DNA from: Xanthobacteraceae bacterium
GTDB lineage: Bacteria; Pseudomonadota; Alphaproteobacteria; Rhizobiales; Xanthobacteraceae
Direction of reading: 5' to 3'
Length of the DNA: 52,283 bases
NCBI GenBank assembly: GCA_030037185.1
Contig: JASHRR010001278.1
Location: 1-52,283 of the forward strand
Shown piece by piece: positions 43,068 to 51,319 of this stretch. The notes beneath the pieces were generated by a model. The model did no database searches. It was not told where the DNA came from and saw only the letters and a list, made by a program, of their open reading frames with translations. Every line of letters begins with the position of its first letter. Positions within the stretch are counted from its first letter, which is position 1. Both the position numbers and the translations under genes were made by a program.

Positions 43068-43849
43068 TCGAGGTGCGAGGCGTCAGCCATGGATTTCCAA
43101 AATCCTCGGGTCCGGGCGTTTTTCGCGCTCTCCACAACGTATCGTTCACACTGAAGCTCGGCACGATCACATCCCTTGTGGGGCCGAGCGGATGTGGAAA
43201 GACGACGCTGCTTCGGATCATCGACGGCTTGGTGAGGCCGCTCGAAGGCGCAGTCTACATCAATAGCGTTAAAGTCCAGAAGCCCCAGAAGGACCGGACG
43301 ATGGTCTTTCAGGAGTTCAATCTTCTGCCTTGGCGCACGGCACGGCGGAACATCGAGTTCGCATGCGAGCTGCACGGCCTTCCGCGGGCGGAGTGCCAGA
43401 AACGCGCGGCCTCCGCATTGCGTCGAGTGAATCTCGCGCGCTTTGGCGATTATTATCCCCATCAGATGTCTGGGGGCATGAAGCAGCGGGTAGGCCTTGC
43501 CCGCGCTCTGTGCACCGATCCGAGTATTCTGCTGATGGACGAACCTTTTGGCGCGCTCGATCCTCAGATCCGCGAAGTCATGCAGATCGAACTGCTGAAG
43601 CTTCTCGAATCCGAGAAAAAGACCATCGTTCTCGTCACCCATAGCATCGACGAAGCAATCTTCCTTTCCGATGCCGTAATCATTTTCTCGGCGAACCCGG
43701 GCCAGGTGCTGTCTAGCATCGACATCGATCTTCCGAGGCCACGCTGGTCAAACGACGAGGCCGTCAAGGCCAGCCCGCAGTTCATCCGGTACCGCAAGGA
43801 CATCTGGCATACGCTGAAAGACCAAATCCAGCTTGCTGAAGAGGCCTAG
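43064..43849 (+). CDS. NitT/TauT-type ABC transporter ATPase (SsuB-like)
   Basis: The predicted protein has 261 residues from ATG 43064, which overlaps the permease stop and gives the usual MIEVRGVSH start; an ATG at 43046 is an alternative. Walker A is GPSGCGKTTLLRI, the Q-loop MVFQEFNLLPWRT, the signature MSGGMKQRVGLARAL, Walker B ILLMDEPFGALDPQIRE and the switch VLVTHSIDEAIFLSD. All elements are intact. The C-terminal ISSIDIDLPRPR-like segment (LSSIDIDLPRPRW) is characteristic of the nitrate/taurine class. Confidence 0.92.
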   Translation: MIEVRGVSHGFPKSSGPGVFRALHNVSFTLKLGTITSLVGPSGCGKTTLLRIIDGLVRPLEGAVYINSVKVQKPQKDRTMVFQEFNLLPWRTARRNIEFACELHGLPRAECQKRAASALRRVNLARFGDYYPHQMSGGMKQRVGLARALCTDPSILLMDEPFGALDPQIREVMQIELLKLLESEKKTIVLVTHSIDEAIFLSDAVIIFSANPGQVLSSIDIDLPRPRWSNDEAVKASPQFIRYRKDIWHTLKDQIQLAEEA

Positions 43850-43945
43850 CCTGGGTATCGCTTGCAAATTTGGGTATCGCGGCCAACTCAGCGGCGTTTT
43901 GGTGGCTCGAGGCGCAGTGAGCTTCTCGATCTTAAGGAGGTCAGC

Positions 43946-44760
43946 CATGCCTCGTTGCCTAAGCTTGATTGCTGCGATGGCTTTGATCGCGGCGCCGGTG
44001 GTGCTGGTTTCGGGAGCCGCTGCCTTCGATGAATCGAAATATCCCGATTGGTCGGGCAATGGAGAAAGCCGGCCAATCCGCCGGGATCGGTGGGCAACCC
44101 GTGGGATCAAACAAAACCGAGCGGCCGTGCTCAGGGCGCGCCGCTCAGGCCAGAGTACCAGACGATTTTCGAAGAAAGTTTGGCGGACCAGCAGAATGGC
44201 CGCCAGGGGGAAAACACGAGAATTGCTTGCATTCCCCCCGGCATGCCACCTGTCATGACGGTCGTGTTTCCGATGGAAGTCATCGTGCTCCCGGCGGTCA
44301 CCTACATCCTCTTCGACGAGGAAGCATTCCCGCGCCGAATCTACACCGATGGAAGAGATTGGCCAAACGATGAAGAGCCAACCTTCGACGGCTATTCGAT
44401 CGGCAGATGGGTCGATGAGGATGGTCGCTACGATGTGCTCGAGGTCGAGACGCGCAATTTCAAAAGGGCCGCGGCAGTTCGAGTCCAGTGGACTTCCATT
44501 GCACGCCGACAATCAGACGATCATCAAGGAACGACTTTATCTCGATAGGGACAACGGGGACGTCTTGCATGATGAGATTACCACCATCGACCACGCCTTG
44601 ACGCACCTTGGACCGTCAACAAGGTGTATTTGCGCCTGCGCAATGGTCGATGGCAGCCGTACAACTGTAACGAATACAATGCTCATGTGGTGATCGGAAA
44701 GGAGGACTATTTCGTGAGCGCCGATGGCTATCTCATGCCCGTGTCAGCGCCGGCCCCGGT
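43946..44760 (+). pseudogene. Decayed secreted protein of the same soil superfamily as 17579-18418
   Basis: It begins with a signal peptide (MPRCLSLIAAMALIAAPVVL) and FDESKYPDWSG. It changes frame to QWRKPANPPGSVGNPWDQTK, LRPEYQTIFEESLADQQ, ACIPPGMPPVMTVVFPMEV, RIYTDGRDWPNDEEPTFDGY and SIGRWVDEDGRYDVLEVETR. It then moves to ESSGLPLHADNQTIIKERLY and LHDEITTIDHALT, and finally NCNEYNAHVVIGKEDYFVSA with DGYLMPV. The family pattern (YPDWsGqW, pe..ai.e..la, ClPpGMP, i.tDgRdWP, sigkW.DedGDG) is complete from end to end, but at least three frameshifts break it. Its tail runs into the convergent LLM gene. Confidence 0.78.
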
Positions 44761-45923
44761 TACGCCTTGTTGGCGGCCTGATGCTTGTCGATCGCGGCTT
44801 GCACGGCAGCGCGCGAGGCGATGCCGGCGGTGTCGTACTTCGACTTGGCGTCGTCGTAGCTCCACCGGCGCAGCGCGTTGGCGTCGCGCTGGAACTGCGG
44901 GTGGACGAAGCGCGCCATCAGTTCGTAGCTGCGTTTGGTAGCGGCCCAGTCGGCCCAGTTGTGCGCGAGCAGCAGGATGCCGCCGAGGCCGCCGTCCGAA
45001 CCCTTCCACAGGCGTTCAAAATGGCGCACGCAATCCTCGGGTGTGCCGATGCACGCAAGGCCGGTCGACACCAGATACTCGGCCGGGTCGCCCGTGACGT
45101 CGGGCGGGATGATCGGGAAGGTCGCGACCTCGGAAAAATAGCGTTTGAAGTTTTCGAGTCCGAACTTGACGTCGGCGTACGCTTGCTCGCGCGTCTCGGC
45201 GATATGCGTAAACGTGACGATGCGCCAACTGCGACGGTCCGGCGTGTTGCCGGCAGCCCGGGCGCTTTCCTCGTAGAGGCGCCAGTTGTTGGCGTGCGCC
45301 TTAAGTGCGTCGTCGGAGGTGCCGCCGATCGAGAGCATACCGATGCCGTGCCGGCCGGCCGCGAGCGCGCCGACTGGCGAGCGGTTGGCCGCGACCGCCA
45401 TCTCCATCATCGGCAGCGTGTAGCTGCGGAGCTGCAGGCGCGCCTTGCGCAGGTCGAACCAGTCGGTTTTCTTGGTGACGATGCCGCCCCGCATCAGCTC
45501 GACGATGACCTCGAGCGCTTCGTCGAGCTTACGCCGCTGCTCCGCCGGGTTGAGCCCCATCTTGACAGCGTCGTAGACAAGCGAGCCGGGCCCGACGCCG
45601 AACATCGCACGTCCGCGCGTCATGTAGTCGAGCTGCATCAGGCGGCCCGCCACTGTGAAGGGGTTGTGGTAGGGCAGCGACACGACGCCGGTGCCGAGGC
45701 GGATGTGGCGCGTGCGCTCGGCCGCGGCCGCGATGAAGAGCTCCGGGCAGGCGATGATCTCGAACCCGCCCGAGTGATGCTCGCCGATCCACGCCTCGTG
45801 ATAGTTGAGACGATCGAGATGGATCAACAGCTCCATGTCGCGCTCGAGGCAGAGCAGCGGGTTCTCTGAGAGCGCGTGGAAGGGCGCGAGAAAGACGCCA
45901 GTGCGCACAAACCTGTCGTTCAT
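44760..45923 (-). CDS. LLM-class flavin-dependent oxidoreductase (luciferase-like monooxygenase)
   Basis: The predicted protein has 387 residues. It has the bacterial luciferase TIM barrel: RTGVFLAPFHALSENPLLCL, LNYHEAWIGEHHSGGFEIIA (the EHH segment is typical of FMN/F420-binding members), RTRHIRLGTGVVSLPYHNPF, MQLDYMTRGRAMFGVGPGSL and LRSYTLPMMEMAVAANRSP. These enzymes use reduced FMN (or F420) and oxygen to oxidise aldehydes, sulfonates, terpenes or heterocycles. The start at 45923 has only a weak ribosome site. The gene is alone on its strand; a separate flavin reductase is not present. The substrate is unknown. Confidence 0.87.
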   Translation of the reverse strand: MNDRFVRTGVFLAPFHALSENPLLCLERDMELLIHLDRLNYHEAWIGEHHSGGFEIIACPELFIAAAAERTRHIRLGTGVVSLPYHNPFTVAGRLMQLDYMTRGRAMFGVGPGSLVYDAVKMGLNPAEQRRKLDEALEVIVELMRGGIVTKKTDWFDLRKARLQLRSYTLPMMEMAVAANRSPVGALAAGRHGIGMLSIGGTSDDALKAHANNWRLYEESARAAGNTPDRRSWRIVTFTHIAETREQAYADVKFGLENFKRYFSEVATFPIIPPDVTGDPAEYLVSTGLACIGTPEDCVRHFERLWKGSDGGLGGILLLAHNWADWAATKRSYELMARFVHPQFQRDANALRRWSYDDAKSKYDTAGIASRAAVQAAIDKHQAANKA

Positions 45924-46109
45924 TTGCTGGTTCTTTTAGATGTATCCGAGTTCGCAATCCTAGCAAGCCGCCTGCATGGCGCGAAGCGGAATGCGGCGGC
46001 CTCGGTCGGGTGGCGCCGTGCGCAGAACCCCATCACCAGCCGATAGCCCGCGATCGCAATCCACGATTCGCACCAGACCAAGGAACGCAGCCGCCACTCG
46101 GCTTGGTGA

Positions 46110-46350
46110 TGCCGGGGCACAATCAGGTGGTGCCGCTTGAGCCAGAATTCGTGGCGCCGTAGGACGGCCTGGACAAGCGACTGCGAAAGCATGGCCGCAC
46201 AGGGTTGGCCAGCGGCGCACGGCGCCCGTTACGCCAGGCTCGATCCGATCTATCTCGGCGACGATCGCTATTCGCGCCAACCGATCTGCCAGGATGTGCT
46301 GGCGGCCGCGGGCTATTTCCCGTTCCCCTGCAAGCCATCCTCGCATGACA
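46110..46350 (+). mobile_element. Transposase remnant (ISNCY-like)
   Basis: Plus-strand frames read LVMPGHNQVVPLEPEFVAP, then DCESMAAQGWPAAHGARYAR and LDPIYLGDDRYSRQPICQDV with FPCKPSSHD. I recall the order PGH..VvPL.PEFI.PQDG..KQDCE..A..RWL..H and YL.DDL...QP.C as part of the catalytic region of a DDE transposase family common in rhizobia. The remnant is about 80 codons long, frameshifted and without terminal repeats. It directly interrupts the VOC gene next to it. Confidence 0.6.
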
Positions 46351-46384
46351 TCGAGGAGTTGACGGCCGTGCGGGCCTGCAGCCG

Positions 46385-46538
46385 TGACGGCGGAAAAAGA
46401 TAGCCCGTCATCACGCTCAACGATGGTAGAGCTTGCTCGGTCACCGAAGAAATGGTTGAGCGTGAAGCTGAGAACATCACGATAGAACTCTGCTGTCGCG
46501 AAGACATCGTCCAAACAGGGGATCACGCGCTTCAGCAT
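46385..46538 (-). pseudogene. VOC-family gene start, truncated by the transposase remnant
   Basis: From 46538 the frame reads MLKRVIPCLDDVFATAEFYR, DVLSFTLNHFFGDRASSTIV and ERDDGLSFSAVTAAG, a typical N-terminal half of a glyoxalase-like protein (p.l.v.d...a..FY.dvLgF). It then drifts into transposase sequence on the other strand. It is divergent from the XRE regulator, whose operator sits in the shared promoter region. Confidence 0.6.
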
Positions 46539-46585
46539 GCATTCACCGGACGCCTGTTCACGCATGGACAAACGGCTTTCGTGAT

Positions 46586-46611
46586 GATACGAAAAGTATC
46601 ACTGTTGATAC
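46586..46611. promoter_or_regulatory. Operator with three GATAC half-sites
   Basis: GATAC (46586-46590), GTATC (46596-46600) and GATAC (46607-46611) alternate in orientation. They form two overlapping perfect palindromes, GATAC-N5-GTATC and GTATCA-N4-TGATAC. The cluster ends 13 bp before the XRE start codon and lies about 50 bp before the divergent VOC start, where a repressor would block both promoters. Confidence 0.7.
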
Positions 46612-46624
46612 GATATGGCAAGGC

Positions 46625-46906
46625 ATGATAACAAGCGTCCAAATTAGAGCCGGAAGGGCGCTTCTTGGCTGGGATCAGGCCACGCTGGCCGAGGTCGCGG
46701 GCGTTTCAATCATCACGGTCAAGCGACTCGAAGCAGCAGGCGAGGATATCCATTCCCACTTCACCACTGTCATGAAGGTGAAGTCGGCATTCGAGAACGC
46801 AGGCGTGTTATTCCTGGGGAAGGAGAGTGGCCTTGGATATGGCGTGCGCCTACGCGACCTCACAAGCCGGCGCAGGCGCAAGCCGTCCGGTAAATCTTGC
46901 AAGTGA
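46625..46906 (+). CDS. XRE-family helix-turn-helix regulator
   Basis: The predicted protein has 93 residues. The N-terminal helix-turn-helix (IRAGRALLGWDQATLAEVAG then VSIITVKRLEAAGED) is the alphaproteobacterial XRE type, in which R.ALLgWsQ..LA..agvs..TikrlE is usual. The following helix (SAFENAGVLFLGK) is a dimerisation element seen in similar single-domain regulators, and the tail is basic (SRRRRKPSGK). It probably binds the GATAC palindromes immediately upstream and controls itself and the divergent, now broken, VOC gene. No toxin partner is adjacent. Confidence 0.85.
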   Translation: MITSVQIRAGRALLGWDQATLAEVAGVSIITVKRLEAAGEDIHSHFTTVMKVKSAFENAGVLFLGKESGLGYGVRLRDLTSRRRRKPSGKSCK

Positions 46907-47406
46907 GTTTTGATCCAAGAGTAACCAGCAGACCAGGGTGTCGACTCCCGTCGCCCCGGTCGGACGAAAGAATCGGCGCGCCAGCCACTAGCGGCTATTG
47001 GGAATCAGCGGTCCTGCCGGCGCAACAAGACATCGTCGCTAGCATGCCAAAAGCATCCGCAGCCTCGTCCTTTGACGCGGGCTCGCCGGCTCTGCTTTCG
47101 GACAGACCACACTTGGCGGTGGACGTCGTCATCGCCGAATGATGACCCAGAGCCGGTCTTCGCCGAGGCGAATCGACGCAGGCGACCGGAACCCGCCGCT
47201 TCGTGCAACTCGCCGCTCTCTATAAACCGCGTGACATCAGCTTCGCCTACGTTTCTTTGAAGGTCAGCGACTACTGGCACCTTGCTCTAATGGGACCTCC
47301 GTTGCATCGTGTCCTCGGGTGCCATTGTATTTTGAAGCAAAATAATTACAGCTTCTTGTTGGCTTCAATGCGATCCTTCGTAACAAGAACGCAGGAGATG
47401 TCTGGA
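46907..47406. other. no recognisable gene; A+T-richer leader of the signal peptidase gene
   Basis: The first 280 bp show nothing. From about 47270 the sequence becomes visibly richer in A+T. TTGCAT (47302-47307) and TTGTAT (47325-47330), 17 bases apart, make a candidate promoter. Confidence 0.45.
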
Positions 47407-47925
47407 ATGAATACCAGGTCAGTGGCTTCTTCGGCACTCACTGTTGCAGCTTGCACCTTGTGTACGGTTCTTGTGATGGGCCCGACCTTCGTCTCTGGCG
47501 CTTCGATGATGCCAACGCTTCACGACAAGGATGTCTTGATCACCTCGCCGCTAGCGAAGCGATTGTTCGAACCGACTCGTGGCGACATCGTCACCATTTG
47601 CTTGTCGGCAAGTCCTCTGTGTGGGTTTGCTTTTTCAGGGGATACACAATACGTGAAGAGGATCGTTGCAGTACCTGGCGACGTGGTGCGCTACAGCAAC
47701 TGTAGTATTTTTGTGACCACTAGGAGTGGTCAAAAAGTCAAAGACACAGAGCCGACGATGGCGTGTCATGACTGGGGTGACTTTAAACAGATTGTACTCC
47801 CCGACGGGATGTATTTTGTCGCCGGTGATAATCGTGGCAATAGTCTCGATTCAAGAACTTTCGGCCCGGTCAGCAAATCGCAAATCCACGCCAAAGTGTT
47901 AGCACAAATGCGCTTAACCCCATAA
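47407..47925 (+). CDS. Signal peptidase I (S26 family), small orphan form
   Basis: The predicted protein has 172 residues from ATG 47407, nine bases after AGGAG. One N-terminal membrane helix (about 8-27) precedes the catalytic S33 in FVSGASMMPTLHDKDVL, which matches the SMxPT box. K84 lies in QYVKRIVAVPGDVVR, and the C-terminal GDNRGNSLDSRTFGPV is the family box E. All active-site elements of a periplasm-facing Ser/Lys peptidase are intact. The protein is shorter than the housekeeping LepB and is not next to rnc or lepA, and its composition differs from its neighbours. A role in processing mobile-element or pilus proteins (TraF-like) is possible but unproven. Confidence 0.87.
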   Translation: MNTRSVASSALTVAACTLCTVLVMGPTFVSGASMMPTLHDKDVLITSPLAKRLFEPTRGDIVTICLSASPLCGFAFSGDTQYVKRIVAVPGDVVRYSNCSIFVTTRSGQKVKDTEPTMACHDWGDFKQIVLPDGMYFVAGDNRGNSLDSRTFGPVSKSQIHAKVLAQMRLTP

Positions 47926-48659
47926 GCCGAGCCGTCTGTCAAAATGGCACTATTACCGGAAGTGATCGAGGCGGGGCGGAAGGTCGGCGCCGGAAGTGGT
48001 CCACTGGGAGTGAGCGGACGCAACAGCACACCGCCGTTGCCTTTATTGGCAGCAGCGAAAGAGTTGTCGGTATCACACCTCTATCGGTCGTCCCCACCAG
48101 CGGGTGAGGAGCTAGGGGCGCAAGCGGCCAAACGCCGGCCCAATCGGGAGCCTGGGCGAAAGCAAATACCTGCCTGCTGACGGCCGTTCCGCTGACACGT
48201 AGTCGTGCAGTCGCCTGCCAGCTTATGACGAAGAAACGACGGCTGCTTGATGATGTCGATAGTGCCAGGCATCGGGGCGCGGCCTGAGCCTGCGGCGCAG
48301 CAACCCGAGTTGCCTTGCCCCGGCAGCAGCGATGAAGGAAATAGCGGTGCGCAGAGAAACGATGAGACCGCATCACCGTCCACGGAGCGACCGCACCGTG
48401 CCGACGGGGGTATCTCGCAAACTCGCTGTGAAAGCGATCAGTCGGTTTGACTCACGTTACAAGGGTTGCTTTTGCCATACTCGGCTGCGTCGGCGAACTT
48501 CGCAAGAAGGTTGGCGGGCGACGGCGCGGGGGCGCCGGCCAAGCGCGAAAGCGGTGCCAAACCCGCCAGCTCACAGGTGGTGGAGGAAACCGAACGTGCG
48601 GCAGTGTCAAAACGGAAGATGCGACATTGCGCGGTCTACCGTGTCCCGAGGGACCCTTT
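47926..48659. other. no recognisable gene
   Basis: A 730-bp spacer with short frames only. Nothing is assigned. Plus-strand frames near 48466-48740 overlap the TauE gene end and are shadows. Confidence 0.45.
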
Positions 48660-49544
48660 CTACGAGGAAGCGATGGACACGGCGTCCGTGGCTGCAGCTG
48701 GCCGCAATGCGGCCCGCAAAAGCACAACAGCGGCATAGAGAACGACGGCAACCACACCCCATCGCAGATAGACCAGCGGCATGCTGGTAACGGCGTAGGC
48801 CGCGATCAGCACGGCTGGGATGCCGCCGAGAGCGATTCCCAATACGACCCGCATGTCGATGCGATCGGCGTTCATGAACTGGATGCCGCTGACCGGCATG
48901 AGGAAGGCACACGCGCCCATCATAATGGGAAAGGCCGCTTTCGGATCGAGGCCCATCAGGCTTAGCATGATGAGTGATGGCGCGTAGAGGCCGATGCCGA
49001 ACGTCATGAGCGCGCCGAGCACGACGTGCGCAGCCACCGCGACGGCGATCCATGATGGGGCCAGCGACAATGCGCTTCCGCCCCCCGGCATGAGGTTGAG
49101 ATTCTGCAGCGCATAAAGGCCGGACGCGATGACAAGAGCCACGCCGACAACGCCTTGCACGATCTGGATTGGCAGGCGAATAACGGCGGCGGATCCGAAG
49201 ACGGCACCGATAGTGGCCGCCACGATACAGGCCGCCAGCAGAAAGGGGTCGACGCTGACGAGCTTGATGAAAGTCAGCGCCTCGACAATCGTCGGAATAC
49301 AGTGGCCGGCGTTGAGCGTGCCCGGGATAAAGCTGTCGGGCACCATCTTGCGCAGCTTCAGATACGCGGTCGTGGGTGCAAATGAGCCGATGCCGAGCGT
49401 GTCGAAGAAATTGGTGACCGCACCGAGGCCAATCGATTCGAGATTAAGACTCAACTGCCCCTTTGCACGCGCCGCACCCAACATCGCAAAGAGGTAAACG
49501 GCGCTCAAGAGCCATAGCAGCGTCAAAAGCACATTGACGATCAT
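48660..49544 (-). CDS. TauE/SafE (TSUP) family membrane permease
   Basis: The predicted protein has 294 residues from ATG 49544, five bases after GGGGA and 13 bp after the stop of the upstream gene. About eight hydrophobic segments are visible (for example NVLLTLLWLLSAVYLFAMLG, LLAACIVAATIGAVFGSAAV and AVLIAAYAVTSMPLVYLRWG). Family features are GLGAVTNFFDTLGIGSFAPT with TAYLKLRKMVPDS near the N-terminus and APSLIMLSLMGLDPKAAFPI in the second half, matching the two inverted repeats of TSUP carriers of organic or sulfur anions. It is cotranscribed with the hydroxyproline epimerase-like gene, so it may move a related amino or keto acid. A diverged copy of its last 66 bp lies at 5236-5301. Confidence 0.87.
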   Translation of the reverse strand: MIVNVLLTLLWLLSAVYLFAMLGAARAKGQLSLNLESIGLGAVTNFFDTLGIGSFAPTTAYLKLRKMVPDSFIPGTLNAGHCIPTIVEALTFIKLVSVDPFLLAACIVAATIGAVFGSAAVIRLPIQIVQGVVGVALVIASGLYALQNLNLMPGGGSALSLAPSWIAVAVAAHVVLGALMTFGIGLYAPSLIMLSLMGLDPKAAFPIMMGACAFLMPVSGIQFMNADRIDMRVVLGIALGGIPAVLIAAYAVTSMPLVYLRWGVVAVVLYAAVVLLRAALRPAAATDAVSIASS

Positions 49545-49557
49545 AAGAGTCCCCACT

Positions 49558-50556
49558 TCATGTCACCTGAAAGCCCCGGGCGAACTGATCTTCGTCGTCG
49601 ATCCAGATCTGATTGAAACCCGTCACGATCGCGCTACCTTCGATCGACGGCACGATCGCGGTGCGATCGCCGATCCGCGTTTTTTCCTCGATGCGGCCGA
49701 TGAAGCGGCTGCCGACATAACTCTCGTGAACGAATACGTCGCCTAGTCTCAGCCGCCCCTTGGCGTGGAGATGCGCCAGCCGCGCAGAGGTCCCGGTGCC
49801 GCAGGGACTGCGGTCGACGGCACGCGATCCGTAGAAGACCGCGTTGCGGCCATGCGCCCCGGTCGCTCTGGGTTTGTCCGTCCACATCACGTGACTTACA
49901 CCGCGGATTGTCGGATTGTGCGGATGTACGGGCTCGCTCTTCTCGCGCACGAGCTGCCGCACAACCGGCGAGAACTCGAGGATGCGAGATAAGCCAAACT
50001 CGTCGAGGCCGCGATAGGCGCGCTGCGGCTCGACAATCGCGTAGTAGTTTCCGCCATAAGCGATGTCGACGACGAGCGGACCGAGGCCCGGAACATCGAT
50101 CGCCACATCTTCGGCCGCCAGATAGCTCGCGACATTCTTGATCCGCACCGAGCGCACGCGATGACCCTCGACTGCGTAAGCCACCTCGATGAGTCCTGCC
50201 GGTACGTCCGCCTTGAAGCGACCGGGCGTGCGCGGATGGATCAATCCGTTCTCAAGTCCGAAGGTTGCGATTCCCATCGCACCATGGCCGCACATCGGCA
50301 GGCAGCCGCTCGTTTCGATGAAAAGGATCCCGATGTCGGCATCCTTGCTCGCCGGCGGACAGAGGAAACCGCCGCTCATCATGTCGTGCCCCCGCGGCTC
50401 GAACATCAGTCCCGTCCGTATCCAGTCGAAGCGGGCGAGGAAATCCTGCCGGCGCTCGCTCATGGTTCGTCCACGGAGCGTGGGCGCGCCGCCCGTCACC
50501 AGCCGCACCGGATTGCCGGCCGTGTGGCCGTCGATACAAAAGAAGGTATGCCGCAT
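49558..50556 (-). CDS. Proline racemase family protein, probable 4-hydroxyproline 2-epimerase
   Basis: The predicted protein has 332 residues from ATG 50556 (an adjacent in-frame GTG is at 50559). The two catalytic cysteines of the family are C89 in SGCLPMCGHGAMGIATF and C252 in DRSPCGTGTSARLAHLH. The N-terminal FFCIDGHTAGNPVRLV and EPRGHDMMSGGFLCPP are also standard. MCGHG rather than MCGHN fits the hydroxyproline-epimerase and racemase branch. The Cys/Cys pair rules out the Ser-containing dehydratase subgroup. With the TauE-type permease it forms a two-gene operon. The start overlaps the stop of a truncated dehydrogenase fragment. Confidence 0.88.
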   Translation of the reverse strand: MRHTFFCIDGHTAGNPVRLVTGGAPTLRGRTMSERRQDFLARFDWIRTGLMFEPRGHDMMSGGFLCPPASKDADIGILFIETSGCLPMCGHGAMGIATFGLENGLIHPRTPGRFKADVPAGLIEVAYAVEGHRVRSVRIKNVASYLAAEDVAIDVPGLGPLVVDIAYGGNYYAIVEPQRAYRGLDEFGLSRILEFSPVVRQLVREKSEPVHPHNPTIRGVSHVMWTDKPRATGAHGRNAVFYGSRAVDRSPCGTGTSARLAHLHAKGRLRLGDVFVHESYVGSRFIGRIEEKTRIGDRTAIVPSIEGSAIVTGFNQIWIDDEDQFARGFQVT

Positions 50557-50700
50557 CACACGGCCGCTTTAGCGCCGGGCCGGCTTGCGGCCGCACCTGC
50601 TATGACGCGCGCTTGCAGGTAGGGGATGGTGTCATCGTCCAGAATCGCGCCAAGCGCGTTTGGCGACAACACATCACATTTGGCCCTCACCATCGTCTCC
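50556..50700 (-). pseudogene. Fragment of a Glu/Leu/Phe/Val dehydrogenase
   Basis: The minus strand reads MVRAKCDVLSPNALGAILDD then DTIPYLQARVIAGAA and soon stops. The motif cDV..P.ALG..l...ti..l...vIaGaAN is the NAD-binding-domain core of the amino-acid dehydrogenase superfamily. The N-terminal half and the last 100 residues are absent. The fragment joins directly to the racemase start (TGATG overlap). Confidence 0.65.
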
Positions 50701-51319
50701 AGTTCTACGGCCATCGCATCGACTGTGCCGTCACTTCCCTGAACTCTAGCAGACATCGACTCGTCACGACGAGCTTGAGGCCCTCTGCGGCGCGCCGCGT
50801 CGCCAGAAACGCCCATCCGGCCACTATCGAACGCAATGGGCGCGTTGCCTTGTCGGCCCTATGCCTCTGCGGGCGCCGACGCTGCCTTTCACGACGTCAA
50901 CCACCAGATATCGCCCAGATATAATGTAATGCCGGACTGCGGTCGCCGCCAATGGTGCTTCCGACGCGCAGTGCAGACTTGGAGGCGCTGTCGCGCTGAT
51001 GGTGCCAAGCACCACCCGTTAAGGCGCTGTCCGTCCCTGAACGCTCGCCCAGCCGCCGCTGTCTCCAACGCTGGTTGTTCTTCTTTGGAGACTTCCCAAC
51101 AGCTTACGCCTTCAGCAGCTGATTGAGGCATTGCGCCCGTCCCCCCTGCCGCAACGGCATGTGCCAAAATTGCGTTTTTGTTTGGCCGTGTGCCGCATGG
51201 GGCGCTCAGAAAATGTCGGCCGCTGGGTCGTCAGTCAGCGATGCTCAGGCATTCGCGCCACCCAGGGCGAACGAGTTTTTAGACCGCGCGCCCGGCGAGG
51301 CGGGGATGTGCAAAACATG
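50701..51319. other. no recognisable gene
   Basis: Short frames without motifs on both strands. The last part is open into the recombinase remnant but does not look like its catalytic domain. Confidence 0.4.

Noticed and set aside
43855..43895. Short direct repeat GGGTATCGC after the ATPase gene
   Set aside because: Only two copies of nine bases, with no regulatory or structural context.
44724..45869. Long plus-strand frame opposite the LLM gene
   Set aside because: Antisense shadow of a complete luciferase-like protein.
46910..47200. tRNA-like or attachment-site sequence near the XRE gene
   Set aside because: No cloverleaf with a T-loop or anticodon stem could be built.
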